32,018 nt of DNA from Mycobacterium sp. 1165178.9 (GTDB lineage: Bacteria; Actinomycetota; Actinomycetes; Mycobacteriales; Mycobacteriaceae): NCBI RefSeq assembly GCF_001673555.1, contig NZ_LZMB01000295.1, positions 1-32,018 on the forward strand. The letters are read 5' to 3'. The notes under the pieces are model-generated. The model was not told the origin of the DNA and did not search any database. It saw only the letters and a list, made by a program, of their open reading frames with translations. The translations under genes and the position numbers were made by a program. This document shows positions 1 through 7,883 of the stretch, one piece after another (the first letter of the stretch is position 1; every line of letters begins with the position of its first letter).

Positions 1-87
1 CCAAAATAATTCAAGCCTAATCCACGTTAACCGCTGCACGGGGATCCACACCGACGGGTGGTGTGCTGCCGCGCCTGAAGTTGCGAG

Positions 88-372
88 TTAGGCCCAGGAG
101 GACCCGACGGCGCTGTCGGTGCTGGCCATGTTGCTGCCCGCGGACTGAACCTTCTGTCCGTGCGCGTTGGCCTGCTCGTAGATGACCTGGAAGTTGCGAC
201 CCAACTGGGTGATGAACTCCTGGCATGCCACCGAACCCGCACCGCCCCAGAAGTCGCCGGCAGCAAGCACATCGCGAACGATGGCCTGGTGCTCAGCCTC
301 CAAGTTCGCGGCCTGGGCGCGGATCAAGGCACCGTGGGCGTCTACATCGCCGAACTGGTAGTTAATGCTCAT
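88..372 (-). CDS. esxI: ESAT-6-like WXG100 protein, EsxI/EsxN (Mtb9.9) family
   Basis: A 94-residue WXG100 protein, the usual size for the family. The helix-turn-helix hallmark is the WGG near residue 42 (GDFWGGAGS). The N-terminus MSINYQFGDVDAHG is typical of the EsxI/L/N/O/V group, the substrates associated with ESX-5. Members form a heterodimer with an EsxJ/K/M/P/W partner and are exported by type VII secretion; here that partner is the next gene upstream (51-nt gap). GGAG lies 9 nt before the ATG. It is the last gene of a leftward operon PE-PPE-esx-esx, the same order I recall for Mtb Rv1040c-Rv1037c, hence the symbol esxI. The family is near certain. The exact paralogue rests on synteny, because these paralogues are almost identical. 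Confidence 0.93.
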   Translation of the reverse strand: MSINYQFGDVDAHGALIRAQAANLEAEHQAIVRDVLAAGDFWGGAGSVACQEFITQLGRNFQVIYEQANAHGQKVQSAGSNMASTDSAVGSSWA

Positions 373-423
373 AACGGTGTTCTCCTAATGTCTCGAGATG
401 TTACGCAGCTGCGGTTTTTGGCG

Positions 424-720
424 CTAGCTGCCGAGGATTTGCTGCGAGGCCTGCTCTTGCTGCTCGTAGTTGTTCGCGTCGCGAATCAGTCCATCGCGCA
501 CTCCGTGGAGCATGTTGACGATGTTGCGGAAGGCCTGGTTGACCTGACCCATGGTGTCGTACGAGGTGGCCTGGGCCTGACCGCTCCAGCCCGAGCCGGC
601 GATGTTCATCGATGACGCCCACATCTTGCGGGCCTCGTCCTCAACGGTCTGGGCGTGCACCTCGAAGCGGCCCGCCATCGCCCGCATCTCGTGCGGGTCG
701 GTCATAAAACGTGTTGCCAT
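424..720 (-). CDS. esxJ: ESAT-6-like WXG100 protein, EsxJ/EsxM (QILSS) family
   Basis: A 98-residue WXG100 protein with WSG near residue 45 (GSGWSGQAQ) and a C-terminal YEQQE, which fits the YxxxD/E type VII secretion signal. The end QQILGS matches the QILSS subfamily (EsxJ/K/M/P/W), with G in place of the first S. It should pair with the EsxI-like protein encoded 51 nt downstream, and the YxxxE signal is expected to be carried by this partner. GGAG sits 6 nt before the ATG. The gap to the upstream PPE gene is 157 nt, large enough to hold a secondary promoter, though I see no clear one. The family is certain; the symbol is by synteny with Mtb Rv1038c. Confidence 0.93.
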   Translation of the reverse strand: MATRFMTDPHEMRAMAGRFEVHAQTVEDEARKMWASSMNIAGSGWSGQAQATSYDTMGQVNQAFRNIVNMLHGVRDGLIRDANNYEQQEQASQQILGS

Positions 721-877
721 GGCTGTCTCCTATCGTGAAGGTTCAGTTCGCCGAAGTCTTAACAGTTGTACTTAATGCCGTGGTGGCCGCGCTGTAAATA
801 GATTGCGGCGCCGCGGTTAATTGCTCGCCTCAAACGGGTGACATCTACCCCCTTCTCGCCATATCAGCGGTCCCCTC

Positions 878-2050
878 TCAGACGACGACCTGTTTGGGCA
901 TGACGGTCGGCTTGAAGCCGTACCGGGGGCCGGCCCCATAGGCGCCGGCGCCCTTTGCTGCCCCAGCCATGCCGGGCATGCCGGGCATGGCCGCGACCGG
1001 CTCTGCCTCGGCCGCCGCCGTCCAACCCGAGCCCGCGAGGGGAGCGGTGGAGGAAGCCAACGACGTCGCCGGCGCGGCCGCAGACCAGCTGGCCGGCACC
1101 GACAGGCCACCGACCGCCGAGGCCTCGCCCACGGCGGCCGATGCCCCGGCGCCGGTCACCGACCCCACCATCGTGCCCGGCACCATTCCACCGGCGAGCG
1201 GCGTGACAGAGTCGGTCAGCGCGAAGGGGATCGATGGCACGCTGCCCAGGGTGTGCCCGAGTGATACGGCCGTCGGGATGGCGGTGGTAACCCACCATGC
1301 AGCCGTGTTGACCGCGCCGTTGATGGCGTTGAAGACGGACGGCGTGCCCAGGAACCCGTCAAGCGACTTTATGAGGTTCAGGCCGGTGGCCGGAACGTCC
1401 GGGGTGGTATAGCCGGGGAAGCTGGGGATCGCGTCCGTGATGGGACTGGCGGCCAACGCCTGCACCGTGCCGCCCGTCGAGTCAGCGGCGAGGGCGGTGC
1501 TATCCGCCGCCGAAGCCGCCGCCGGGTTGGTGGTCGACGTCAGCGGTGTGACGGGCGTCAGGACCCCGGCCGCCGCGGAGGCGGCCTGGTACGCGGCCAT
1601 CGCGGTGGCGTCTTGGACCCACATTGCTTCGTACTCGGCTTCCAACGCGGTCACCTGCGGAAGCGTGAAGGGTAGTCCCGCGAGCGCAGCATAGAACGCG
1701 GCTCGATTGGCATAGACCAGCGCCGGGTTCACCACGCCCATGTACGCCGCCTCGAAGGCGGCGGCCGAGGCCGTGGCCTGTGCGCTCGTCTGCTCGAGCG
1801 TCGCCGCCGTCTCGGTCAGGTACGTGATGATCGGCTGAGCCGCGGCCGCCGCCGCCGCCGACCCACCACCTGTCCAGCTCTCTGTGGTCAGCAATGAGAC
1901 GATCGACTCCCACTGGGTGGCCGTGGAGCTCACCTCGGCGGCCAGGTTGGCATACGCCGCCGCGGCGGCCATGAGCGGCGCCGCGCCCGGACCGGTGTAC
2001 ACGAGCGTGGAGGTTATCTCCGGCGGCATGGCGGCAAAATCAAAAACCAT
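878..2050 (-). CDS. PPE15: PPE family protein, PPE-SVP subgroup (PPE15-like)
   Basis: A 390-residue PPE protein. The N-terminal ~175 residues form the helical PPE domain: MPPEI at 8-12, a WTG motif near residue 59, and alanine-rich helices. The PPE-SVP signature G-x-x-SVP-x-x-W appears as GGLSVPASW around residues 315-325. The C-terminus is Gly/Ala/Met-rich (PGMPGM) and ends RYGFKPTVMPKQVVV. PPE proteins dimerise with a PE partner, bind the chaperone EspG5 and leave through ESX-5. The PE partner is encoded 54 nt upstream, in the same order as Mtb PE8-PPE15, a pair I recall being co-crystallised with EspG5. The length is close to my memory of Mtb PPE15 (~390 aa). Function after secretion cannot be read from the sequence. 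Confidence 0.9.
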   Translation of the reverse strand: MVFDFAAMPPEITSTLVYTGPGAAPLMAAAAAYANLAAEVSSTATQWESIVSLLTTESWTGGGSAAAAAAAQPIITYLTETAATLEQTSAQATASAAAFEAAYMGVVNPALVYANRAAFYAALAGLPFTLPQVTALEAEYEAMWVQDATAMAAYQAASAAAGVLTPVTPLTSTTNPAAASAADSTALAADSTGGTVQALAASPITDAIPSFPGYTTPDVPATGLNLIKSLDGFLGTPSVFNAINGAVNTAAWWVTTAIPTAVSLGHTLGSVPSIPFALTDSVTPLAGGMVPGTMVGSVTGAGASAAVGEASAVGGLSVPASWSAAAPATSLASSTAPLAGSGWTAAAEAEPVAAMPGMPGMAGAAKGAGAYGAGPRYGFKPTVMPKQVVV

Positions 2051-2104
2051 TTTTATTCTCGCTCCCTCTATCCGTTCGTATTTTGCTTCGCTTAAAACCG
2101 CTGC

Positions 2105-2995
2105 TTAGACGGTCGCCGCTTTCGGCATGACAATCGGCTTGACGCCGTAGCGCGGCGCACCGAAGCCGGCGCTGTTGCGCGCGGCCGCACCCACTCCGGG
2201 CATGCCGGGGATGATCGTCCCCGTGCCGGCCTGCGGTGCGGCGGCAGTCCAGCCCACCGTCTCCAGTGGCGCCGCGCTGGTGCCGACGACCGGGGTGGCC
2301 GAACCTGCCCAGGTCGGCGGCACCGACAGCTTGCCGACCATGGAGGCCTGGCCCGCTGCGGCCATCGGCGCGCCCAGGCCGGCCATGCCGCCACCGGCCA
2401 TCGGCGCCATCGGCGCCGTCGAGTCGGCGAGACCCGCGGCGTCCGCGGCCGAACCAGCGGCGTCGGCGGCGGAGGTGTCGAGCAGACCGCCACCGGCCAA
2501 TCCGAGCAGGGCGGAGCCGGCGGACGACCAGTTACCTCCGCCTATGTTGAGGATGTTGCCGAGGTTGCTTGACAGGCCGAACGGCCCACCGAGTCCGGAG
2601 CTGTAGTTGCCGGTACCGCCGAGCAGCCACTGGAGGATATCGAGGGGGTTGGAGCCGGGTGTCGGAGCAGCGGCAGCAAGGTTCGAGGCATTCGAAAGCG
2701 TGGCCTGGGCGGCGTTGATGGCTTCGGTGTCCCCGTAGCTGCCGGAGCTGATGCCGAGGGTTTGCGCGTAATTCTGCAGCAGTGTCTGCGCCTCCGCGGC
2801 GATCGTTTGGTACTGGGTGCCGTACGCCGAGAAGATTGCCGCCTGCTGGACCGACACCGGGTCGGCGGCGGCGGGAGCGACAACGGTAGTTGCCGCCGCG
2901 GCGCCCGCGTTCTGCGCCGCCAGATTGGTGGTGATGCCCGAGAGCAGGCCCTCGGCAGCGAGCATCTCTTCGGTTTGTGTTGTCAGAAAAGCCAC
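2105..2995 (-). CDS. PE8: PE family protein with an SVP-like C-terminal extension (PE8-like)
   Basis: A 296-residue protein with a GTG start; GGAG lies 6 nt before it. Residues 1-~95 are a PE domain: MAFLTTQTEEML, the alanine-rich helical hairpin, then SGSYGDTE, which supplies the YxxxE type VII export signal. Unlike a bare PE protein it continues for about 200 residues rich in Gly, Ala and Asn. It ends in a segment that resembles the neighbouring PPE protein: GKLSVPPTW, GWTAAA, PGMPG and PRYGVKPIVMPK. It is first in the leftward operon with PPE15, esxJ and esxI, and is expected to form the PE/PPE heterodimer for ESX-5 export. The symbol is by synteny with Mtb Rv1040c. Confidence 0.9.
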   Translation of the reverse strand: MAFLTTQTEEMLAAEGLLSGITTNLAAQNAGAAAATTVVAPAAADPVSVQQAAIFSAYGTQYQTIAAEAQTLLQNYAQTLGISSGSYGDTEAINAAQATLSNASNLAAAAPTPGSNPLDILQWLLGGTGNYSSGLGGPFGLSSNLGNILNIGGGNWSSAGSALLGLAGGGLLDTSAADAAGSAADAAGLADSTAPMAPMAGGGMAGLGAPMAAAGQASMVGKLSVPPTWAGSATPVVGTSAAPLETVGWTAAAPQAGTGTIIPGMPGVGAAARNSAGFGAPRYGVKPIVMPKAATV

Positions 2996-3348
2996 GGTTG
3001 CTCCTAAAGCTGGAACGAGCCGACCCCCAAGTGCTGGTCGACCTGTGTGTTTGCGTAATGGCCCCTGTGCGTTGGCGTAACACTAACGACCCACGCGTCC
3101 ACGTTCCCGGCGGAAAGGGCCAGGTTGACGCCCGTTTACGGCTTTTTAACGAAGGAGCCGGCAGTTTTAACACGGCCCTGCCGGATGACATGGCGGTGTC
3201 ATCTGTCATCTGCCGGAAAACCGCCGTTTAGGCGAGCGGGCGGGGATCTTAGCCGACGCTTACCCCGAACGCATCACGAGATTTTTGGCGTTTTCCAGCG
3301 GGACGCGATGTCTTGGATTCAGGTCCGGCGCGCTACATTCGCCGCCGG
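2996..3348. other. Intergenic region upstream of the PE8 operon and of tRNA-Leu
   Basis: 353 nt without a credible gene. It must hold the promoter of the leftward PE8 operon and that of the rightward tRNA. The first bases carry the PE8 ribosome binding site. I cannot point to convincing -10/-35 boxes. The one structured element is the dyad at 3185-3202 with an extra half-site at 3204-3209. The stretch looks locally less GC-rich than the flanking genes. Confidence 0.6.
3185..3202. promoter_or_regulatory. Operator-like perfect dyad ATGACA-N6-TGTCAT
   Basis: ATGACA at 3185-3190 and TGTCAT at 3197-3202 are perfect inverted half-sites around a 6-nt spacer. A third half-site, TGTCAT, follows directly at 3204-3209. 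The dyad lies about 190 nt upstream of the PE8 start and about 150 nt upstream of the tRNA. This size and symmetry suit a dimeric helix-turn-helix regulator, but no regulator gene is encoded nearby, so the role is inferred. Confidence 0.35.
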
Positions 3349-3422
3349 GCCCCCATAGCCCAATTGGCAGAGGCAGCGGACTTAAAATCCGCCCAGTGTC
3401 GGTTCGAGTCCGACTGGGGGCA
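3349..3422 (+). tRNA. tRNA-Leu (anticodon TAA)
   Basis: A 74-nt cloverleaf. The acceptor stem pairs GCCCCCA (3349-3355) with TGGGGGC (3415-3421), discriminator A3422. The anticodon stem GCGGA/TCCGC encloses CTTAAAA, giving anticodon TAA at 3383-3385, which reads the rare TTA codon. The T arm is GTCGG-TTCGAGT-CCGAC (3398-3414). The D stem is only about three pairs (GCC/GGC). The variable region is just CCAGT (3393-3397), whereas leucine tRNAs are normally class II with a long variable arm. CCA is not encoded. The window sequence contains no second copy of the 3' end, so no att-like duplication is seen. Confidence 0.95.
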
Positions 3423-3600
3423 CTGGGCGAATTGCCATCTCAGAGCACATTTCGCCCGTCGCTCAACTGTGCGAGCGGCCGCCGTTTCGGGTGTCCTGAC
3501 AGCAGCGTGACAGCGGCACGGCTCAGGAACGGCCTGCCATTGGACTGTCGCACCAGTACTTCTGGGTGTCGGCACATATCGGATATGTCCGGCCTGCGGA

Positions 3601-4230
3601 TCAGAAGGCCCGTAGGGCGTCGACGGCGTCCCGCTCCCTGCGGGTGAACGCCCGGATCACCGCCCGGTCACCATGACGGCGGCGGCACATCCCAAGGAGG
3701 AGCGCGATTAGGGCATCACTGCTGCCGTCTGTGAGCGCTGGGGCAGGTAAGTCGACGCTGACCGCGAGATCGTCGGCGTGAACAAGCACCTCGACGAGTC
3801 GCACGACCAGGAAATCGGCGAGGCGCATGCACCTGCCGATCGGGACGCGCATCAGCCGATCGGGTGTCTGCGCTGGCAACCAGATTCGTAGGCGGTTCAA
3901 CGCGTCATCGAAGTCCGTTAGGACAGCGGCAGGACCGGGCTGAGCCTGTTCACGGCTGCGAGCGCTCACGGCTTCACGCACCGAGTCCGAGATCACGTCT
4001 GTATCCGAGCCCGAGACGTAGTACGTAACCGTGTCGATGGGCTCCGTCTCGGGAACGGGTTTGTTCGGGTGCGCATTGATCGAAGCGAGCGCGTAAACGA
4101 GGTGGGCCGTCAAGCCGCCCACGGTCATTTCAGCAAGCGCCGACGGCTCCTCCCAGGCGGCCGCCACTTGCCGAGCGGCGATCAGAGGCCGGACGCTTTC
4201 CGCCGCGGCGAGAAAGACATCAATGCTCAT
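3601..4230 (-). CDS. Mycothiol-dependent maleylpyruvate isomerase-like / DinB-fold protein
   Basis: A 209-residue protein if translation starts at the ATG at 4228-4230 (MSIDVFLAAAESV). A longer frame starts at 4287, but its extra residues do not look like the family. The N-terminal pattern TVGGLTAHLVYAL and the later VEVLVHADDLAVSV match the MDMPI N-terminal/DinB four-helix fold, in which His residues bind a divalent metal and mycothiol or a related thiol can be the cofactor. The His in TAHLV and the one in LVHADDL are the candidate ligands. It stands alone, transcribed toward the tRNA and divergent from the kinase gene. The exact reaction is unknown. The ribosome binding site is weak. Confidence 0.7.
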   Translation of the reverse strand: MSIDVFLAAAESVRPLIAARQVAAAWEEPSALAEMTVGGLTAHLVYALASINAHPNKPVPETEPIDTVTYYVSGSDTDVISDSVREAVSARSREQAQPGPAAVLTDFDDALNRLRIWLPAQTPDRLMRVPIGRCMRLADFLVVRLVEVLVHADDLAVSVDLPAPALTDGSSDALIALLLGMCRRRHGDRAVIRAFTRRERDAVDALRAF

Positions 4231-4457
4231 GGTGGCGAACCATACGCTGGCCTTGCCAGGACTCCGTGTTAGTGGAAAGCGGTGCACGGTGTGGTCCTAG
4301 CTCGATCAAATGCGCGACGTGCAGCGCCGAGAACGGCATCAAGTCTGTTCAGACCAACGCGGGTACTTCCTCTGCCTGGGCGAACCAGCCCAGCCCATGC
4401 CGCGCTCGGTCGCGCGAAAAAAGAACACCAAGCGCTGGTCGGCAGTAGGCTTCGCGC

Positions 4458-7067
4458 ATGCCGTTGAAAGACGGTGAGGTTTTCGCCGGCTTTGTTATCC
4501 AGCGATTTCTCGGCGCTGGTGGGATGGGCGAGGTTTACCTAGTTCAGCATCCCCGTCTGCCCCGCCTCGACGCGTTGAAAGTCTTACCGGCCGCCCTGAC
4601 AGCCAACGCGGAGTACCGTCACCGGTTCAACCGCGAAGCCGAGTTGGCGTCGACCTTGTGGCACTCGAACATCGTCGGCATTCATGATCGCGGCGAATTC
4701 AACGGCCAACTGTGGATCTCGATGGACTACGTCGATGGCACCGACGCCGACCGGCTGATCAAGGAGAGTTATCCGACGGGCATGCCGTTGCTCGAGGCGC
4801 TCGAAATCATCGACGCGGTCGCCGACGCACTAGACGTCGCCCATTACTGCGGCCTTCTGCACCGCGACGTGAAACCGGCCAACATCATGCTGGCAAAGGC
4901 GCAGGGGACCCACCGACGGATATTGTTGGCCGACTTCGGTATTGCCCGTCAAGTTGACGAGGTCAGCGGTTTCACCGGCACGAATATGACGGTCGGCTCG
5001 GTCGGCTACGCAGCGCCCGAACAGCTGATGGGCGAACCGATCGATGGGCGAAGCGATCAATACGGCTTGGCGGCCACGGCTTTTCGCCTTTTGACCGGCA
5101 CAATGCCATTTCGAGACTCCAACCCGGCTGTGGTGATCAGCAAGCAACTCACCACGCCCGCTCCGGTGCTCTCCGAGCGCCGCCCTGATCTTGCGAAGCT
5201 GGATCGCGTGCTGTCGGCGGCGCTGGCGAAAGACCCCAATCAGCGATACCCGCACTGTCTCGACTTCGCCGAGGCGTTGAGCAGAGCCAGCCGCCGACCG
5301 CACACGTATGGGGGCGCCGGCCTCGCCGAAGCCGCCCGGCCGGTGAGCCCGCCGTCGCCCGCGTCTCCGCGTGGGACCCAGCCCGACGTCGAGCCCCGCA
5401 ACCTTCCGCCGACGGGTTCGGGTGCGCGATCGGCCGTGGCCACACCTATGGCAGCTGCCACCCGGCCGATGAGCGTGCCGTCCGCACCTGGTCCTCCCGG
5501 AGTTCCGATCCACGCCACCAGGCGCGTCGGTGTCGCGCCGCCTGCCGTGGGCGTGCCCGAGCCACCCGACGCGACCGACCTTTCCAGCGTTGCGCCGCTT
5601 ACTGACCAAGCCCGCGATGCGCAAATTAGCGGCGGCGCCGCGGTCGCCCAGATGGTCTCGGCCGACTACGAGACAGAACCGCGTAATGCGAAGGTGATGG
5701 TTACCGACGTTCACGAGGAGCAGCCTTCGACTCCGCCGGCGGCACCTTTCGCCGAACGCTGGGGCGAAGCCGTAGAACGGTTCGAGGCGCTGCGGACCTC
5801 ATATCCGGGTGACGAGCTGGTCGAGACACGGCTGAAAGAGGCACGCCGACAACGAGACACCGACGCCTGGTCGGGCTGGGCGGAGGCTTCGGCCGCTGAG
5901 GGTGACTGGGACATCGTGCTGACCGCATTGGGAAATTTGACCGCCCCCCAACAACGCAAAGCTCTGGTGGATGAGATGACGGCGCTGCATCAGGCGGGGC
6001 AATGGAATGCCGTCGTGGCCGCCGCACGGGAGCTCGCTCGAATCGACGCGGATGACTGCGACCCGGGCGGCATCGTGTCCGACGCGCGGGCCAAGATGCG
6101 CGAAGCCGAACTCGCCCACCGGTATGCGCAGGCGCTCAGCCACCTTGACCAAGAACAGTGGCAGCGAGCCGCGCGCCTGCTAGCTGCGATCGAGCAAGAA
6201 GAGCCGGGCTACGGTGACGCCGCCGCGCTGTTCGAGACTGCCCAGCAGAAGCTGGTCGAGACAGCAGAAGTTGCGCAACGAGCTACCCCGCCAGCACGGC
6301 CAATACCCCAGACGACGACCCCAGCGGACCCGAGAACTGCTACACCGCCGGATTTCCTGGCCGTTCAAAGACGCTGGCGAACCAGCAGCCGGTTGGTTGC
6401 CGCTGTTTCCATGGTGTTCGGCGTGGCCCTCATTGGCGGCCTGATGGTCTTGGCCGTAGTTCAAGGCTCGAAGTCGTCGACATCGACGTCGACCTCGACA
6501 TCAACGCCCAAGGCAACCACAAAGGCACCTCCGGCATTCGCTCCGGCCTCGGGCCCGAACGAGACGATCGGCGACTACATCAAGAAAAACAACATCCAGG
6601 AGACGACGATCACGCACGGCACACCGGGCGCGCCGAAGATCGACATCCCAGTACCCGTGGGCTGGACAGGGATTCCCGAAGGTGTCGACGCCCCGTACGG
6701 GGGGATCGTCTTCAATACTCCGACCGACCCCAAGGACCCGCCCAAGATCATCGCGATCGTCGTGAAGTTGACGGGCAATGTCGATACGGACAAGCTGCTG
6801 GCCGTCGCACCTGGCGAGGTCAAGAACTTGCCAGGCTATCGGGGCGGCGACGGTCAAAAGAGCACGCTCAGTGGACATCGCGCATACCAAATCGCCGGCT
6901 CGTACGCCAAGAACGGCGTCACGCGAATGGTTGCCCAGAAGACGGTGGTCATCCAAAGCAATGGTGGAGCCTACGTGCTGCGGCTCAAAGCCGAGGGTCC
7001 GCCGGCCGACGCCGAGGCGTTGAATGATGTAACCGGCGTGATCGACCAGACGACCACGATCACTTGA
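4458..7067 (+). CDS. Membrane Ser/Thr protein kinase with helical-repeat linker and extracytoplasmic LpqN-like domain
   Basis: 869 residues. Residues ~12-275 are a complete eukaryotic-like kinase domain: glycine loop GAGGMGEV (19-26), ALKV Lys41, HRDVKPAN with catalytic Asp137, DFG 159-161, and APE 186-188. The closest match I recall is the PknF/PknJ group of mycobacterial kinases. A Pro/Ala-rich linker (~280-425) leads to a helical region (~430-605) with the spacing of TPR-like repeats. A transmembrane helix follows at ~644-667, then a Ser-Thr repeat. Residues ~700-869 (IGDYIKKN ... [10 protein letters not shown] ... GTYxxR-type strands) resemble the LpqN/LpqT lipoprotein family, placed outside the membrane. 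The next gene starts 34 nt downstream, so they are probably co-transcribed. The kinase call is certain. The TPR and LpqN calls are by pattern and need a profile search. Confidence 0.92.
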   Translation: MPLKDGEVFAGFVIQRFLGAGGMGEVYLVQHPRLPRLDALKVLPAALTANAEYRHRFNREAELASTLWHSNIVGIHDRGEFNGQLWISMDYVDGTDADRLIKESYPTGMPLLEALEIIDAVADALDVAHYCGLLHRDVKPANIMLAKAQGTHRRILLADFGIARQVDEVSGFTGTNMTVGSVGYAAPEQLMGEPIDGRSDQYGLAATAFRLLTGTMPFRDSNPAVVISKQLTTPAPVLSERRPDLAKLDRVLSAALAKDPNQRYPHCLDFAEALSRASRRPHTYGGAGLAEAARPVSPPSPASPRGTQPDVEPRNLPPTGSGARSAVATPMAAATRPMSVPSAPGPPGVPIHATRRVGVAPPAVGVPEPPDATDLSSVAPLTDQARDAQISGGAAVAQMVSADYETEPRNAKVMVTDVHEEQPSTPPAAPFAERWGEAVERFEALRTSYPGDELVETRLKEARRQRDTDAWSGWAEASAAEGDWDIVLTALGNLTAPQQRKALVDEMTALHQAGQWNAVVAAARELARIDADDCDPGGIVSDARAKMREAELAHRYAQALSHLDQEQWQRAARLLAAIEQEEPGYGDAAALFETAQQKLVETAEVAQRATPPARPIPQTTTPADPRTATPPDFLAVQRRWRTSSRLVAAVSMVFGVALIGGLMVLAVVQGSKSSTSTSTSTSTPKATTKAPPAFAPASGPNETIGDYIKKNNIQETTITHGTPGAPKIDIPVPVGWTGIPEGVDAPYGGIVFNTPTDPKDPPKIIAIVVKLTGNVDTDKLLAVAPGEVKNLPGYRGGDGQKSTLSGHRAYQIAGSYAKNGVTRMVAQKTVVIQSNGGAYVLRLKAEGPPADAEALNDVTGVIDQTTTIT

Positions 7068-7101
7068 AACTCGGGGCTTCGGGCCGAGGAAGGCGTGCGC
7101 G

Positions 7102-7719
7102 ATGAGGGTGTTCACCAGCTACTCCCGCCACGATGAAGCCGGACCCCCGCAGCTATACCGGACTCTTGGCATTCTCATTTCGGCCGCTGGGTTAATCGCT
7201 GCTATTGGAATATCGGTGGCCGTGGGGACGGGAACCGCGCCTCTTGGCACAACTGGGACGAGCGCCGCAGGGTCGGCCAGATTTTCGCTCATTGCGACCG
7301 GCTGGTGGACACCGGAGCCGACGGCGCCCCCAGTGGCCGAACCCTCAGTGGCACCTCTCGCGCCGGCACCTCCACCGGCGGCGCCCCAAGTCGTGACACC
7401 CCACAGGACGGCACCGCCCGCGGCGGTGCCGCCGCCTCCTCCACCTCAGGAGTTGAAGCTACGGCAGGACCACTCGTCGGCGGCGGCCTATGTGTCGATC
7501 ACCAATAACAGAGACGAGCGTGCGGTGGGTTGCGTGTACAGATCCGTTGCGGTGGCGGGTACCGCCAGAGCAATCCATTGGAACGACTCCGTTAGTTTCA
7601 CCGTCGCCGGCTCGCAGGAGACAAAGATCAAATATCGCGGACCCGCGACAGGCTCGACCTTTCACGACACCGTGACGTGCGACAACGGCCTGTCGACCAG
7701 TATGGACAACGTTTGGTAA
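7102..7719 (+). CDS. Proline-rich single-pass membrane protein of unknown function
   Basis: 205 residues. A short charged N-terminus is followed by one hydrophobic helix (~22-42, LGILISAAGLIAAIGISVAV), then a Pro/Ala-rich stretch (~70-118) and a C-terminal domain of about 90 residues. That domain has a beta-rich pattern and two cysteines (GCVYRS and VTCDNG) that could form a disulfide. The layout suggests an anchor, a wall-spanning proline linker and an extracytoplasmic domain. GAGGAAGG lies 8 nt before the ATG. It starts 34 nt after the kinase-LpqN gene and is convergent with the second kinase, so it may be a partner or substrate of either; that is inference. I do not recognise the family. 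Confidence 0.72.
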   Translation: MRVFTSYSRHDEAGPPQLYRTLGILISAAGLIAAIGISVAVGTGTAPLGTTGTSAAGSARFSLIATGWWTPEPTAPPVAEPSVAPLAPAPPPAAPQVVTPHRTAPPAAVPPPPPPQELKLRQDHSSAAAYVSITNNRDERAVGCVYRSVAVAGTARAIHWNDSVSFTVAGSQETKIKYRGPATGSTFHDTVTCDNGLSTSMDNVW

Positions 7720-7883
7720 GTGATGTCTTCGCCCGGGCCGATGCGGATCGTCGAGGTCAATCAGGCTGCCGTACTCAAATTCGTTGAAACACAGAGGATG
7801 CCAGCGGCCAGGACTCAGGCAACATAGACGGCAGGTCGGGCGGATCCGGAACCGCTCGCGCCGCACTGCTCCGGTTGGCCGCT

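Noticed and set aside
3390..3425. Possible att core at the 3' end of tRNA-Leu
   Set aside because: No second copy of the tRNA 3' end and no integrase in the window, so no attachment site can be claimed.
6470..6510. Microsatellite-like TCGACG repeats in the kinase gene
   Set aside because: Codes a Ser-Thr spacer just after the membrane helix; ordinary low-complexity linker, not a separate element.
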